A DNA stretch of 64,000 bases, from assembly GCA_028583415.1 (NCBI GenBank), contig CM053274.1, forward strand, positions 88,799,902 to 88,863,901, given 5' to 3'. Made by a program: the position numbers and the translations under genes. Positions 1 through 13,186 of this stretch are shown here, one piece after another. The DNA is from Protea cynaroides (lineage: Eukaryota; Streptophyta; Magnoliopsida; Proteales; Proteaceae). Each line of letters opens with the position of its first letter. Within the stretch, counting starts at the first letter, position 1. The notes under the pieces were generated by a model that had not been told where the DNA came from, searched no databases, and worked only from the letters and a program-made list of their open reading frames with translations.

Positions 1-700
1 GATTTTCATCATGGAGAATTCATATAACATAGGTTTAGATCCCACTCCTTTTAACATAAATTCATTGTTATGATTATAGCCTTAGACAGCTCTGACCTCT
101 CTTTCTCTTTCTTTTTCATTTTCAGTAAAATATTTTTGACTCATCGAAGAAGGAAAAAGAATGCAATGTTGCTTTCGCATGGTCTAGTGTAGAGAGGCTT
201 CTCTCTATGGGACCTCTAATTCTGAAATCTGGCTGGAAAATTGGGCAATTTTGAACTGTTGGATAGATAGGGGCTAGTCTAAATAGGACACATGTCAAAT
301 TTCATACCCAAAATTCAACCATATAACTCTGTGCATTAGCATGCATCCCAATGTATGTCCATGCACATGCACTGTACTCCAACCAGTACTGTGCACTCTC
401 CCATTCTTAGAGTTTTCAAAGTCCTATTTAGGCAATTGGCATACTACGTTTGAATTGAAACTTGACATGTGATTAGGGGACCTTAGTCCACGAAGTTTGG
501 GCTCCATCCAATCTACTGTGTGGAGGATCTAGGTCCTGTGTAAAAGAGGCCATTTACATGGCTGGCTGTGAAGAATTTAGCCCAGGGAAAATTATGGTTA
601 CTTTCCAAAAATTATTTTAAGTTGGTTGATATAATGTCTGAACATTTTATTTCAGATTGGATTTTTGTAAACTATTAATTTCCTCTCACTTGGTTCACAG
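1..700 (+). other. intron of the TFB4 gene, no further exon seen
   Basis: AT-rich sequence ending in a pyrimidine tract and the acceptor AG at 699-700. I see no reading that matches the upstream part of p34 here, so the preceding exon lies outside the window. Confidence 0.6.
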
Positions 701-766
701 GTCCCCATTGATTCATGTGTTATAGGAGCCCAGCATTCTGCGTTTCTGCAGCAGGTGCCCGTCTCC

Positions 767-820
<54 letters not shown>

Positions 821-3800
821 GATTCACTGACAACTTCTGGTGGGTATTTGAACAACAGGCTTCTTACATAACAGGGGGTGTATATCTGAAGCCTCAACTA
901 CCAGATGGGCTATTTCAGTATCTTTCGGTAGGTTCTTGACGATTTTATGCTTTTCCCTGTCTTTTAGAAATATTTTTTATGCATAATCTGTAATGGGTTT
1001 GGAGCCTTTGAAAGCTTTCAATCAAAATGTTGACTATTCTTTTCTCATGCTACTGTCATTTGAAAACAATGACAGTTGAATTTCCATAAGATTTCTATTA
1101 TGTGATTTTAAAGCAATGTTGTGCAGCAATCCTACCATAGCCTACTTCGTCTTTGATTCACAAAGTTCGTATGCTATTTGATAAGATTCCACTACTCATG
1201 GCAGTTACAGATCACGATTCAGTACAATCTATTCCTACAATCTTGGAAAGTTCCTCACACCAAATCACATTATATGACTGATTTCATGGAGCTCAATCTG
1301 CTCCTCTTGTCAACGTAATTCAAGCTGCCGTTTCTTGTATTTGAAATTGTATAGCTGGATATTCATCCAGATCTTGTAACTACCATTCACTATAAATACT
1401 GTACTCATATGTGAAGAAATTCAATGAGAGATCACATATTCTATTAACTCTATCATGGTATCAAGAGCCAATGCCTAACAGCTTCTCCCGCTCCTCTTTT
1501 CTTCATATTTTTGAATTCTTTTTCCCGCTTTCACCCCCAATGGCAGATACAACCCAGTTACCTGAACCCACCACCACGCCTTCCATCACCATTGCTCCTC
1601 CCTTAGTCACCTCCAATATTGCTAATCTTATCCCCATCAAACTAAGTGCATCCAACTATCTCCTTTGGAAGTCCCTCTTTAAACCTGTCCTAACTTGATG
1701 CATTATCTTGATGCTTCCACTGCCCCATCCTTCATAGGTCATCCTACCTACACGGCATGGTATGAGAAAGACCGAATGCTGCTCTCTTGGATCAATGCCA
1801 CCCTTTCTGAATCTGCTCTTTCTTATGTCGTTGGAGTTTAAAACCTTTGAGGAAGCATGGGACATCCTCCATTGTCACTATGCCTTTACCATGCCCGCCT
1901 ATGTGATGTTGCTCAAACGGCAACTCAGTCGCATAAAAAGGGCTCCCAATCCATGCATGCTTATCTCCAACAATTCAAGGTGCTCACAGATCAACTGGTT
2001 GCTTGCGGGTCTCCTGTAAGTGACGATGATATAATCATTTGTGTACTCCATGGACTCCCTCCATCATACTGACAGTTTTGATCTTTAATCCGGATCTGCG
2101 CACGCTCTCTTGCTCTTCCCTTGAAAAGCTCCATATGCTCTTCATTTGTGAGGAAATCAGAATTGCTGAGGAAATATTTCATTACAACACTGCGTTTTCA
2201 GCCACCCATTCCAGAAAATATAATGCTGGCCGTGGTTCCCATTTCTCCCGTGGTGATTCTACCCCAAAGGGTGGCAGCAACCCCAAATGAACCCCATTTC
2301 AGTTCTCGGGTTCTTCGTCAAATGGCCAACCATGATCATCCCAACCTCTACTTCCTAGACCGTAGGGTGTCTCTTCCCTGCTCAAATGCCAAATATGCCA
2401 TAAGATGGCCACCTTGCATTGATTGCTATCACCGGATGGACTATGCATACCAAGGTCGGCATCCACCCCATAAACTAGCAGCTATAGTGGCTTTAAGTGT
2501 TACTGATGATCATACATGGTACACAAATACTAGTGCCACTCACCACATCACCTCTGAACTAGACCAACTCACTCTCTCCTCCAAATATGATGGGTCTGAC
2601 ATTGTTTAAGTGGGTAATGGTCATGGTTCGTGTGTCTCCATTGTTGGTTTTACATCTATTACTTGTCCCACCTCCACCTTACACTTGAAAAATGTTTTAC
2701 ATTGTCCTCAAGCTTTTGCTAATCTACTATCTGTCAAAAATATTTGTTGTGATAACCATTGTGTCTTTATCTTTGATGACTTGGTTTTTGTATCAAGGAT
2801 AAGGCCAAAGAGAGGACACTTTACCGAGGATGGATTGAGAATGATCTCTACCCCATCCATTCCCCCTTCCAAACCGCCATCACCCCTTCACCGTAGGCTC
2901 ATACCACTCATCGCGTCTCCATCGATTAGTGGTGCCACCGACTTGGTCACCCTTCCCATGCTCTACAACAAACCATTTTATATCATCTTTCCATGTCCAA
3001 TATTATGAGCAACCATATCTGCTCTTCTTGTCAACTCGGCAAAGGTAGAAAATTGCCCTTTTCCTTATCACATTATTTGTCCAGTCGTCCTCTTGAATTA
3101 ATACATTGTGATCTTTGGGGCCCTTCCCCTACCCTCTCGTGTTCTAAATATTCTTATTGTGTTTTTTTTTTGTGTGGATGATTTCACCAAATCCTTATGG
3201 TTTTTCTCAATGAAGCATAAATTAAACTTTTACGGTATCTTTATCTCTTTCCAAGTCCAAAGTTGAAAATCTATTGACGAAGTCACAACTTTCGGATCAG
3301 ACTGTGGGGGTGAATTCACAAGCCAAAATTTGGAACTACTTTTAAATGCTAATGGCATTACTTATGAATTTTCCTGCCCTCACACCCCTGAGCAAAATGT
3401 CATCGTTGAACGGAAGCATCGCCACATTGTTGAAACGAGCATTACCTTACTCGCTCATGCCCATATGCCCACCAAATTCTGGCCTGAGGCATTCAATACT
3501 GCTACCTATCTCGTAAATATTCTTCCCGATCACAAAACCAGTCCCTTTGAACGATTGTTTCATTCACCGCCGGATTTGTTCAACCTGCAGTCCTTGGTTA
3601 CATCGCTGTCGCTCCAATAAATGTGAATACTGCTCATCCAAGTGTTGTTTTCTTGGCTATAGCACTAATGAACAACTGCTGCTTGGACTTGTCCAACGGC
3701 GAAATCTACGTATCTCGGCATGTAATTTTTGATGAATCAAAATTTTCCGTTCTCTTGACCCACTACCACCTCCCACACCTCTACTCAACCAATTCCTTTA

Positions 3801-6800
3801 CACATTCCATCAGTGTTTGGCGTCCCAAAACATCACAAATATGTCTTTCTCCATCTCCATTAACTCATGTGATCTGTCCCACCTCCCTGCTGCCACCTAC
3901 CCCTACTCCAGGCTCACCATCTAATGACACTTCATTATTACAAGCCTCGGCCCCTTCCACAACAACGTCCCCTTCAATACCATCGCTCACCATCTCTCCT
4001 ACACACCTAAAGTCTACCTTGCCACCACATCCTGCTGCCTGCGAACCATCATGCCCTCCATCCACAAGATTTCATCATATGCACACCCGATCTCAATCCG
4101 GAATCTCCCGCAAAGAACTATGTTCTTGCTTTCTGAGTCCCTTCATTTGCTTTGTGTGTTCCTTCGGTTTTTTAGTAGCAAGATCCGGCTTTTGCTTTGA
4201 AAATTCAATCAGTGGTCAGCCTGTGCTTGAATGATGGCATTCCAAGAAGCAACTTCCTATGGTTCGCTGCCGATGAACCGATCACCAAGAGAAAGTTTCT
4301 CTCTTAGGTGAAGCGTTTCAGCCATCTCCAACTCTCTCTGAATGGCTTGGGAGGTGACAACATAATATGTTGGAGTTGCTTCTTCCCCACCATGGATGAA
4401 ACTGTGACAAACTGAACGGAAGGTTCATATAGTGAATTCTGTGACTCATTTATCACCGCGTCTACATCTATCCCCATGGATTTTTGGGGTATGATCCTAA
4501 TTCTCCTGAAGGGTAACTGGACAGAAGAAGCAAGAAGGCTGACTCTTATTGTCTTGACGGCTCAATGCGAAGGGTGGTCACAGATCACAAAACAGCTCCT
4601 CCATTGCATGGGCTCGACCTATGATGCTTGAAAGAGAGCCGGTGCAGATAGAGGCAACTTTAAAGTTGCTTCTCCCCACTTCTGATCCCTCAAGTGAATC
4701 CATATAGAGAATATAGGGGCTACGAAATCCCATCCTTATGGTGTCTTCTTGGCAGATTTCTATCAAGACATTTTAAGTCAAGGCCTCCCTAAAAGGGGGT
4801 CCTCTTCTACACACTTTACCCCCTACCTCCTGCACTTCTCACCACACATATTCCAGAACCAATATGTTATACACAAGCTTCAAAGCACCATGACTATCGC
4901 ACGGCTATGGACCAAGAGTTTAATGCTCTTCTACGGCAAAACAGTTGGTCTTTGGTCCCTTTCGACAAAACATGAATATTTAGGCTGCAAATGGGTATAC
5001 CAGGTCAAAAGAGATTCTGATGGCAGTTTGAATTGGCATTAGGCACATCTTGTGGCAAAAGGTTTTAACCAAGAACCGAGCATCGATTTTCTTGAAACTT
5101 TCAGCCCTGTAGTTAAGCCCGCAGCCATCCGCACAATCCTCTCCATCATTGTCAGCAATCATTGGCCCCTTCACCAACTTGATATGGAATGTGCCTTTCT
5201 CCATGATGATCTTCGTGAAACTGTGTACATGGCTCAACCACCAGGTTACATTGATCCAAAGTATCCTAATCATCTATGCAGAATGCATAAGTCCATATGG
5301 ACTCCGACAAGCTCCATGAGCATGTTATGAGAAATTCACATCCAAGTTCCTTGACTTTGGATTCATTATTTTTCAATTAGACCCCTCCTTATTCATATAT
5401 GCAAAAGGCGACACCATTGTATATCTCTTACTCTATGTGGATGATGTAATCCTCACGGGTAGTGACTTGTCTGCCATTTAAGAGCTGATATTCTACCTCA
5501 GCCACCACTTCAAAATGAAGGACATGGGATCCTTATCCTACTTTCTCGGAGTCGAGATTCAAAGGACCTCCACCAGTTTACATCTCAATCAGTCATAACT
5601 CAAAATACATCCTCGACATCCTACTGCCTACAAATATGGATGGCTGCAAACCTATTGGCTCTCCTTCTATGCAAGATAAATTGCACCTTGTTGATAGCCC
5701 AGTTCTTGCCGATCCATCTTTTTATCGAAACATTGCTGGCGCCCTACAATATGTGGCACTCACACTGCCCAACATCGCCTTCTCAGTGAATCAAGTTTGT
5801 CAATTTCTCCAAGCACCTACTAAGGCCCATATGGTTGCTGTCAAACGTATTCTACGATTTTTGACAGGCACTATTACATATGGTCTTTTTCTGAAGCCTG
5901 ACCCTTCAACTATGATGGGTTACTGTGACTCAGACTAGACTGGCTGCCCCATGCATCGTCTTTCCACAAGTGGCTTCTGCATATTTCTCGGCCAATATCC
6001 AATCTCTAGGAGCGCCAAAAAGTAACCAACAGTTGTTCGTTTGCAGAGGCCGAATAGTCTTGCCTAGCACAGAATGCTGCTGAAATCCATTGGCTCTGTT
6101 CTTTGCTTTGTGAACTTCGTTGCCCACTTCCAAAGATTCCTACTCTTTGGGGTGACAACATCTCCACCATTGCTCTTACACACAGTCCTGTATTTCATGC
6201 TTGGACCAAACATATCGAAGTAGATTATCACTATGTTCGTGAGCTGGTTGGTCGTTGTCTACTTAATGTTCAGTATGTCTCCTCTAAAGTCTAAAGATCA
6301 AATAGCCGACATTTTAACAAAGGGTCTCAGCTCCTCACGAACAAGGCATCTACAGGACAAGCTGCACCTTTGTTGCTCTCCGTCCAGCTTGAAGGGGGAT
6401 GATAAGATCCCACTACTCACGGCAGTTACAGATCACGATTCAGTACAATCCACTCCTACAATCTTGGAAAGATCCTCACCACCGAATCACATCATATGAC
6501 TGATTTCATGGCGCTCAATCTGCTCCTCTTGTCAGCGTAATCCAAGCTGCCGTTTCTTGTATTAGAAATTGTGTAGCTGGGTATCCACCCAGATCTTGTA
6601 ACTACCTTTCACTATAAATACTGTACTCATAAGTGAAGAAATTCAATGAGAGAAATCACATATTCTATTAGCTCTATCACTATTGGAGACTGTTATTGAC
6701 GCTGTGACTCTGTAACATAGATTTGGAAGATAAGAGACTAGAAAAAGTCAAAATTTCCTGTTGAAACATGGATTAACTCATTTAATTGGGGGAGTTTCTT

Positions 6801-7186
6801 ACTTTGGTAGCTAGCAATTCTGTCTCTCTTTTCTTTTCTTTCTTCCCCTCCCCCTGGCCGCTCCCTGCTGCTTTAAGTTTTTTCTTTTTCTTTGGCAATC
6901 TGTACGTATAAAAGTTTGGTGTACTATACCATTCTTTAAGATCTTTTTCTCCTCCCTAATGTCCTCTTGATCTCTTTTTCTTGTAAAATCATTTTGCATC
7001 TCACCATAATGAAAATCTGCTATGGTTTGTTAAAGTGTAAACTTTTTTTTTTCCTGTGATGCAGACGGTATTTGCAACTGATTTACTGTCTCGAAACTTC
7101 TTACGACTTCCTAAGCCTGTTGGGGTGGATTTCCGTGCCTCGTGAGTCTCTTCTCTTGGATATTTGTTTGCTTGCAGTTTTCTCCT

Positions 7187-7221
<35 letters not shown>

Positions 7222-10200
7222 AACTCCTATAATTGTTATACTGCTTATCTCCTCCCCCTCAATAGTAATACAACTGAGACATAAATAAAGCTGCTGAACA
7301 ATTGCTTAAAGTGCTGAAGCTTTTATATGTAATGAATAAACTAATAATATACTTTCATATATTTTAGGGAGAGAGATCTCACAGTGGCTAATGTGGATAG
7401 TTGATAGGCTCTGCCTACAGCCTTGTTTTTCTGCCACATGGTAGCTCAGTTGGTGCTGAAACTTTTGGACCTGTCATTCGTATTAGCTTCCAGTCATCTG
7501 GCAAGTTTCATCCCAAACACATTTTTTTCACAGAGGAAAAAAAAAGGTCGGGAAAAGAGTTTAAAAAGTCAATAAATTTGGAAATAGTCTAATAATTAAA
7601 TCTACAACGGAGGAAAGTTGAACTAATGCTGGGCCTTATGGTTTGACAATTGGGATGGACCGTGAAAATTGGCATGTGTACAATCCAAACCACAATCTAT
7701 CTATCCAACAGTCAGAATGGTCACTGAGAAAACAAGGTCTCTGGGCAGAAATCTGTCTCTACAGGCCACAGGCCACAGTTTTTTGATTCAGATCTGCAGT
7801 TTGAGAGCTTCTTCAACGCCTTGCACACCAGAATTTCCAGATTTTATGGAAGTCCCTTGGAATCCGGACAAACCTCAGAAATTACTTATGTGATTTTCTG
7901 CATTTCCAGGATCCTGTACTATTTGGACTAAGGGAATGCCCAGGTTTCCAAGCAAGTTCCTAGGCATCCGAACAAACCTCAGTGGTTGGTTATGTGAATT
8001 TCTGCATGAGCTTGTTCCAGTCCTAGCTACAACATGAAAAATCTTATACTTAAGAAGATTATCCTGATTCCACTTTGATGCAGTAAATTCACAGTTGCTA
8101 GGTGGTCACTACCTCACTTGCTAATAAAAGTGAAAAGACAGATTGTCTACTTCAAACTTTGCAAGGATAGACAAATGACAATAATATATCTGAAACTAGT
8201 AAAGCATCCTCATAACCAATGAATGCCAATGGTTTTTTAAACCTTTATGCATATGTTTCTCATGAACTTGCTAAGAAAATTATAATGGACTTACTACTGT
8301 CTTCACATGGTGCATAATTGCCATTGCCTCTGATGCAGTGGCAGGCCCACAAGATGAGATGGATTTGGATAGGAATCTTTGTGATTGTAATTGGGATATC
8401 TTTTTTATCTTTTATTTTGGGGGATTTAGATAGGATTTATTTATTTCTATATCAATCAGTTGTTAGTGAGCTATTAGAGTTTTTTTTTATTTTTTTATTT
8501 TTTAGATTTGATTTTATTTCCTGTTGAATCTTAGATTGATTTGTTTCAATTTTTATTTTCTTTTGATTAGAAGAGTCCTACCATTAGTTTCCAATTTGGA
8601 GTCATTTAATTTTTTTTTATATGTTGGCCTATGACTCAAAAATTATTCAGTTGAGAATAGAAGAATGGAATATTGAGTTGGAATTGTGTGATCGTGCTAT
8701 CTCTCTCTCTTGAATCTCTTCCCTTCGTCTCTGTGACTCGGAATCAACCCTCCCTGTGGTCTGTTCCTCCCTCCCCCTTATTCTTCTTCTCTTATCTATT
8801 TTTCTTTGCAATTATTTCTGGGTTACTGTTCACGTTTTGTAACCCGTGGTACCAGCAACCCCTTAAACCAGGTTTGATCTCCCTCATGTCCCACCTGTTT
8901 ACCTTGAAACCTTGGGCATAAGTTACCCTTCCTTGGGCAATCAAAACCCTAGGAGATCATGCCTGAAAACTCACTGTGCTGTGAACTCGAAATCAGAAAC
9001 TATTGCTGGTTTTGGATATACTGCCCTCTCCTGTTTCAGCAGTTTATAATTACTTATTTGTATACTGCTTGGACTCCGTGTTGGTGGATTTTCATAGCTC
9101 TGTGACTTAATTACTTGACCCTGAAATCCCTAGTTCGATGCGGCTCATATGAGAGAGATATAGCATCGAAGCTGGTACTGTCGAAGGTTGAAGACCTCCT
9201 CCTTTTCCCACCTAGTTTGCCCCTCTTCAATAATTCCAATTCCCTCCATATCTTTTTCCCTTGACTTACCCCTCACCCCCTTAAATGCTCTGTTTATATA
9301 CAGAATTGTCACCCCCCCTTGAGACATTGAGTTTTAAGTATCCTATTTATCCACCATGAGCATTTGATTGTGTGGGGCTGTCCATAAGAAATTTCCACTT
9401 TGAGAAGGATGGGGTTACCCCATGCTTTTACACCAGTGATAGGAAGCAGCTTGGACTCAACTAATGCCAAATTCACAAATAAAATTTGTCTTCGTGTTCT
9501 TATCTTTGTTAATGTAATTGTAACTGATATTCCTAGGTGAACACTGAGAAGGGGGGAAGGGGGGTTGAATCAGTGTACTAAATTTTTTTTTTCTATTGTA
9601 GCACCCTAACTGGCTGGGGTAATCCCAATTTTACCAGTCACCTAGTTCGCATGCACACCCACCTCACAACCAAAGAGTACCTAGGTCTACGAGGCAGTGC
9701 ATGCCCACTCTGCAAAAACACAAGCACTCCAATATGCAATATAGCAAATCACACAACACAGGTTATGCGTGATTCACCTCAGCAGTGTGCGAAATGCTTT
9801 GTCCACGGGGCAATGTCCTAACAGGCTTCGTATCTACTCAGTACTCTCGAACAATGTTTTGACTGTACCCATAGTCCAGGAATCACAATCCCTGATTCTG
9901 CTTGTGCAACACCATGAGTGAGGGCAACAATCCCATACAATTATCAATGTAAAAGTCACAAAAACAACTCCCATTCCCAATTACATGCACTCTCTAGGTT
10001 TTTTCAACAATATACCAAACCCTAGATAAAAAAAAAGAGAAGTTGCATCAACAAGTTACCTCCACTAGAGTAACTCCATAACTAGTAGCTTCTATGATAT
10101 AGAGATGTGACTTGTACGCACTCAGATCGACAAAAACACATCTATAACAATCAATATAGGTTTTTCCACGAAAAACCTTACTTCTGCTCTCCTTCTGCTC

Positions 10201-13186
10201 CTATGGATTGCTTAATCATGTCCTAGCTCAAAAAATGAAGCTACCAAAAAAACTGAGCTCAAATCGGACTTATATAGATCAAGAAAACCCTAATTTAAGT
10301 CTGGCCATCGATCTGTGAACAGTAAAATCAGATCTGATGGTTCAGATCTTCCAAAAGAACTTCAATGACGTTTCGTTATGTCACTTCCCACCGGCTCTTT
10401 AAAATGGTGGGTGGATTAAGAGCCATTAGATCGGCAATAAAATGACGCGGCATAATCTTAGCCGCCCAAACATGACTAAACGATTTTCTTGAATTCACAA
10501 AGGAGGGCCTCTGGTTTTTCAATAATTGCAATGAAGAACAAACCTTTTAAAAAAATGTTTTCTAAGCCCTTGTCAAAACACAACTTCCTGAGAGTTATTA
10601 AATTCTGATTTTTTGAGATATTTTCGACGTGTCTTCACGAAACTGACTGTAACTTCGCCAAACGATATCAGAATGGAGATCCGTGAAATGTGTTGCGAAG
10701 CTAACTTGATGCTCTACATGTTTCATGTTCATAGCTTCACATGAAACTGCTGTGAGACCCACCAAAACCTGTCTCAAAGTGAAAAGTTCCAAACAAAACT
10801 CGGAATTTGGCCACGAAACCATTACCACATGTGCCGTGAAGCTCCCACGTATCGGAAAACATTTATATCCATCTCAAAACGTCACTAAATGCATGTAGGG
10901 GATGATCGATTCTATATCGGGTCAAAACCCAATCAACTCACTAGCTAGACCCGGACAATTCAGTGCATAACTCTGTAAACCTTATATAAGCATCACCAAC
11001 GCTGTACAATTGCCAACAATAAAAAATTGAGCTCCTGCTCGAGCTCTGCTCCTGACCCGGGGTTCCAACAGTAATTTATCAGGGGATTGTAAAGATTTAA
11101 GACGTACCACATTTTATGAAAAATAAATAAATAAAATGAATATTTTGAAACGTCAATGATATGATTCTAAGTACTAATTGTTCTTTTTAGATTAAATCTG
11201 TCAATGCATTGTAGATGGTTAGAAAGTATATGATGTCATGAGAAGTAACAGCAATTAAAAGTACAATAAAAAAAATGAGAAGGAATAAAATGGCTAGCAG
11301 CTGAATTCGTGGTTGTCATCTATAGATAAGTAAACCCTACTGCATGATTTCAAGCGTATGAGGTTTAGATCAGATTCAAAATGAAAATATTTAATGATTT
11401 TAAAGGTTTGGAAATTTTTTATTCTTATCAGGATCATTTAATAATTGTTGGGTAAAATGGCTGCCGTGAGATGTTTGTTTTGAAAAAGCTGATGGTCCCA
11501 ACTTGAATCTCGTTCTTTCCACTAGCTTAGGTCCATGCTTGTTTTTATTTTTCTATATTTCTATTTTTTTTGGCTAATAAGTAATAACTGCTTTTGCTTT
11601 GATGAGAAAAATCCAAGCATACTTGCATTTGAATCTATTCTTAGAATGTTTCTTCTATAACTTTTTTAATCTTGGATTATCTTCCTTCTTAACTATTTTT
11701 TATTTTGCTGTTACATTTTGGCTGATAATATTTATGGAATTTGCCAGGTGTTTTTGTCATAAAAAGACCATTGACATGGGCTACATATGCTCGGTTTGCT
11801 TGTCCATATTCTGCAAGCATCACAAAAAATGTTCAACCTGTGGGTGAGTCCTTGTTACCTCTAAAGCTTACAGCTGAACTGCTGCTTCCACAAAAATGCG
11901 GTTTAGTCCTAAAGTAGTTACTTTGCCAATTACTTTATGGCTCATGCTTCCTTATTGATGCATGTTATGGCAACCTATTTGATTGACTTACCTACTGCAT
12001 TCTTTTCGTGCAATCATAATTACAACTATATCTTGTTGTACCTTTCTATGCAACCTCCTTGGCTGTTATGATGCATCTTCTATATGCCGGTACATCTGTT
12101 GTGATACATTATAGTGTTATTGCATGACTGCAGTATTAAGTCAAATTTATTGATATTTCAGTCTTCTTTATCTCCTTACTTTAATGCTTTTGGGATAGGT
12201 AAAGTTAATATTTTATTGACCCCAAATACAGTAAGTATAATACTGGTTGTGTCTGACTCCCATGGTGTACGGTCAGCACCTCACAGGGAAATCAGAGTTG
12301 TAGAAGATGCAGTCCCAATTATTTGTTAACATAGGAAAAACTGATCCTACTAAATTTCTTAACCACTGTATGATAGAAATTCATCTTAGAAAATCTCTTT
12401 CTTGTCAGCTGCCCAAGTTCACATGATCTCTTGGGTATGGGAGATGAATTTGGGTCAAGAGAAAATTTGATGAGATACTTTTTCCTGATTATTGAGTTCC
12501 AACATATTTTAGGGTTCCAAGCCTGTGATATGATAAGCTTCTTGCACAATACATGAAAATAATAGTAGGTAAGGTGTTTGTTGCTTGGAGTCTCACTAAG
12601 TGGGTCCCAACATGTCCATTCCCAGTATGCCTGGTAATCTATTCCACCAGTCCCTTAATAACTGCCACGTGGCTATTAAGTTGGGGCCAAAATTTGCAAG
12701 TTGTCCAAATCATTTTTTATCCTCATAAAAAAATTCAGACCATGTTTGATATTCCCATAGTGTTGTAGAGGACTGTGAGGTTTTCTGAAACCCTCAGAAT
12801 TAAGATCAAAAGAACCGTCGAAAAATAAAAGGAAAAGGGCCATACATGGCGTGCCGTGTTGCCATTTTTAATAAAATGCCTATCAAGGGGGTCCTTAATC
12901 TATTCAATGGTTAACCTGCTAAATCATCAGCCAATGTAGTTGAAAAGTGGCAGGCATGAAAAAAAAAGGTTTCTAGTATGGGTGTGGTGGGGTCTTCTCC
13001 CCCTTCACTTTTTTCATTGTTATTATAAAACTTTTGCAACTTTATTTGAAATTTGGTATCCTCTATAGGCAAAGTATATCCTAATTCTAGGTCTTCGTGT
13101 TTTGGTCATGATGCAGGTCTGTTTTTGGTCAGGCCCTTGGTGACACTTCTTCAACAGATCGGAAAAGAAAGACACCAGAAACATGA
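701..13186 (+). CDS. TFB4: TFIIH core subunit p34/TFB4 (GTF2H3 homologue), 3' part, five exons
   Basis: Five exons join in frame (366 nt, 121 residues plus stop): 701-754, 859-927, 7065-7141, 11748-11843 and 13117-13186. All introns are GT-AG. Exons 1-2 read VPIDSCVIGAQHSAFLQQ and ASYITGGVYLKP, the end of the von Willebrand A-like domain of p34. Exon 4 carries the C-terminal zinc-binding cysteines (CFCHKKTIDMGYICSVC, then a C and a CSTC pair). The last exon ends in a basic tail. In other eukaryotes p34 pairs with p44 in the TFIIH core, which acts in transcription initiation and nucleotide excision repair. The N-terminal part must lie left of the window. The intron after exon 2 is 6.1 kb because it holds a copia element; the next is 4.6 kb and holds a probable solo LTR. 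No exon lesion is visible, so the gene looks functional. Identification rests on recognising the family, not on a search. Confidence 0.9.
763..817. repeat. (CT)n microsatellite inside a 104-bp TFB4 intron
   Basis: An interrupted then pure CT tract (pure from 775 to 817, about 21 units). It makes up half of the short intron 755-858 and starts only about 10 nt after the donor GT at 755. Confidence 0.95.
1179..1455 (+). repeat. copia 5' LTR, followed by primer binding site
   Basis: 277 bp, TG...CA, with a TATAAATA-like box near 1391. It is followed directly at 1456 by TGGTATCAAGAGC, which resembles the initiator-methionine tRNA primer binding site of plant copia elements with one extra A. Confidence 0.9.
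1540..6295 (+). pseudogene. copia gag-pol remnant, multiply frameshifted
   Basis: Gag starts with an ATG at 1540 and soon meets a stop; the UBN2-type gag region continues in other frames to about 2072. A degenerate zinc-knuckle region (about 2390-2480) and a protease segment follow. At the protease active site (about 2515-2545) NTSATHHIT stands where copia elements have D-T/S-G-A, so the catalytic Asp is lost. Integrase pieces show HCDLWGPSP, FGSDCGGEF and ERKHRHIVE, the D, D and E positions. Reverse transcriptase shows the QLDMECAFLHDD region and the catalytic YVDDVILTGSD near 5440. RNase H is broken by a TAG right after YCDSD (about 5936). The reading is spread over all three frames with many stops, so no functional polyprotein can be made. 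Confidence 0.9.
6400..6679 (+). repeat. copia 3' LTR, preceded by polypurine tract
   Basis: 280 bp, matching the 5' LTR over its whole length. The polypurine tract GAAGGGGGA (6391-6399) abuts its start. The last base, 6679, is followed by the target duplication CTATT. Confidence 0.92.
7142..11747 (+). other. large TFB4 intron containing a probable solo LTR
   Basis: A 4.6-kb intron between the DFRA(S) exon and the zinc-finger exon, donor GTGAGT, acceptor CCAG. It holds a T-run (about 7190-7219) and the 9519-11070 repeat. The stretch 8300-8880 is T-rich and ends like an LTR leader but I could not define borders. I see no exon or RNA gene in the rest. Confidence 0.6.
9519..11070. mobile_element. 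probable solo LTR (1552 bp) with 5-bp target duplication
   Basis: It starts TG (9519) and ends CCAACA (11070), and is flanked by GTAAT at 9514-9518 and 11071-11075. The interior is non-coding and has no pol reading. It shares its layout with the 43969-46745 element: a start block with ACACTGAGA/ACACTAAGA followed by a G-run, an AACACAG...GTGATTCACC-like block, a TCCACGG block, and GCCAACAAT near the end. A solo LTR from recombination fits best. A non-autonomous LTR element is the alternative. Confidence 0.55.
11844..13116 (+). other. last TFB4 intron
   Basis: 1273 bp from donor GTGAGT to acceptor GCAG. AT-rich; I see no repeat or gene in it. Confidence 0.7.

Larger units (their letters stand above)
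1179..6679 (+). mobile_element. Ty1/copia LTR retrotransposon, complete but decayed, in a TFB4 intron
   Basis: A 5501-bp element in sense orientation to the host gene. It starts with TG and ends with CA, and is flanked by the direct repeat CTATT (1174-1178 and 6680-6684). The order is LTR, primer binding site, gag, protease, integrase, reverse transcriptase, RNase H, polypurine tract, LTR. Integrase before reverse transcriptase places it in Ty1/copia. The coding part is interrupted by many stops and frameshifts, so it is non-autonomous. By eye the two LTRs differ at roughly 18 of about 277 sites plus small indels (about 6-7%), which points to insertion some millions of years ago. Confidence 0.93.

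Noticed and set aside
652..939. Open readings of ER or SL repeats over CT/GA microsatellites (also 14172-14435, 21522-21843, 30868-31102, 42164-42418)
   Set aside because: Simple-sequence translations without other protein content.
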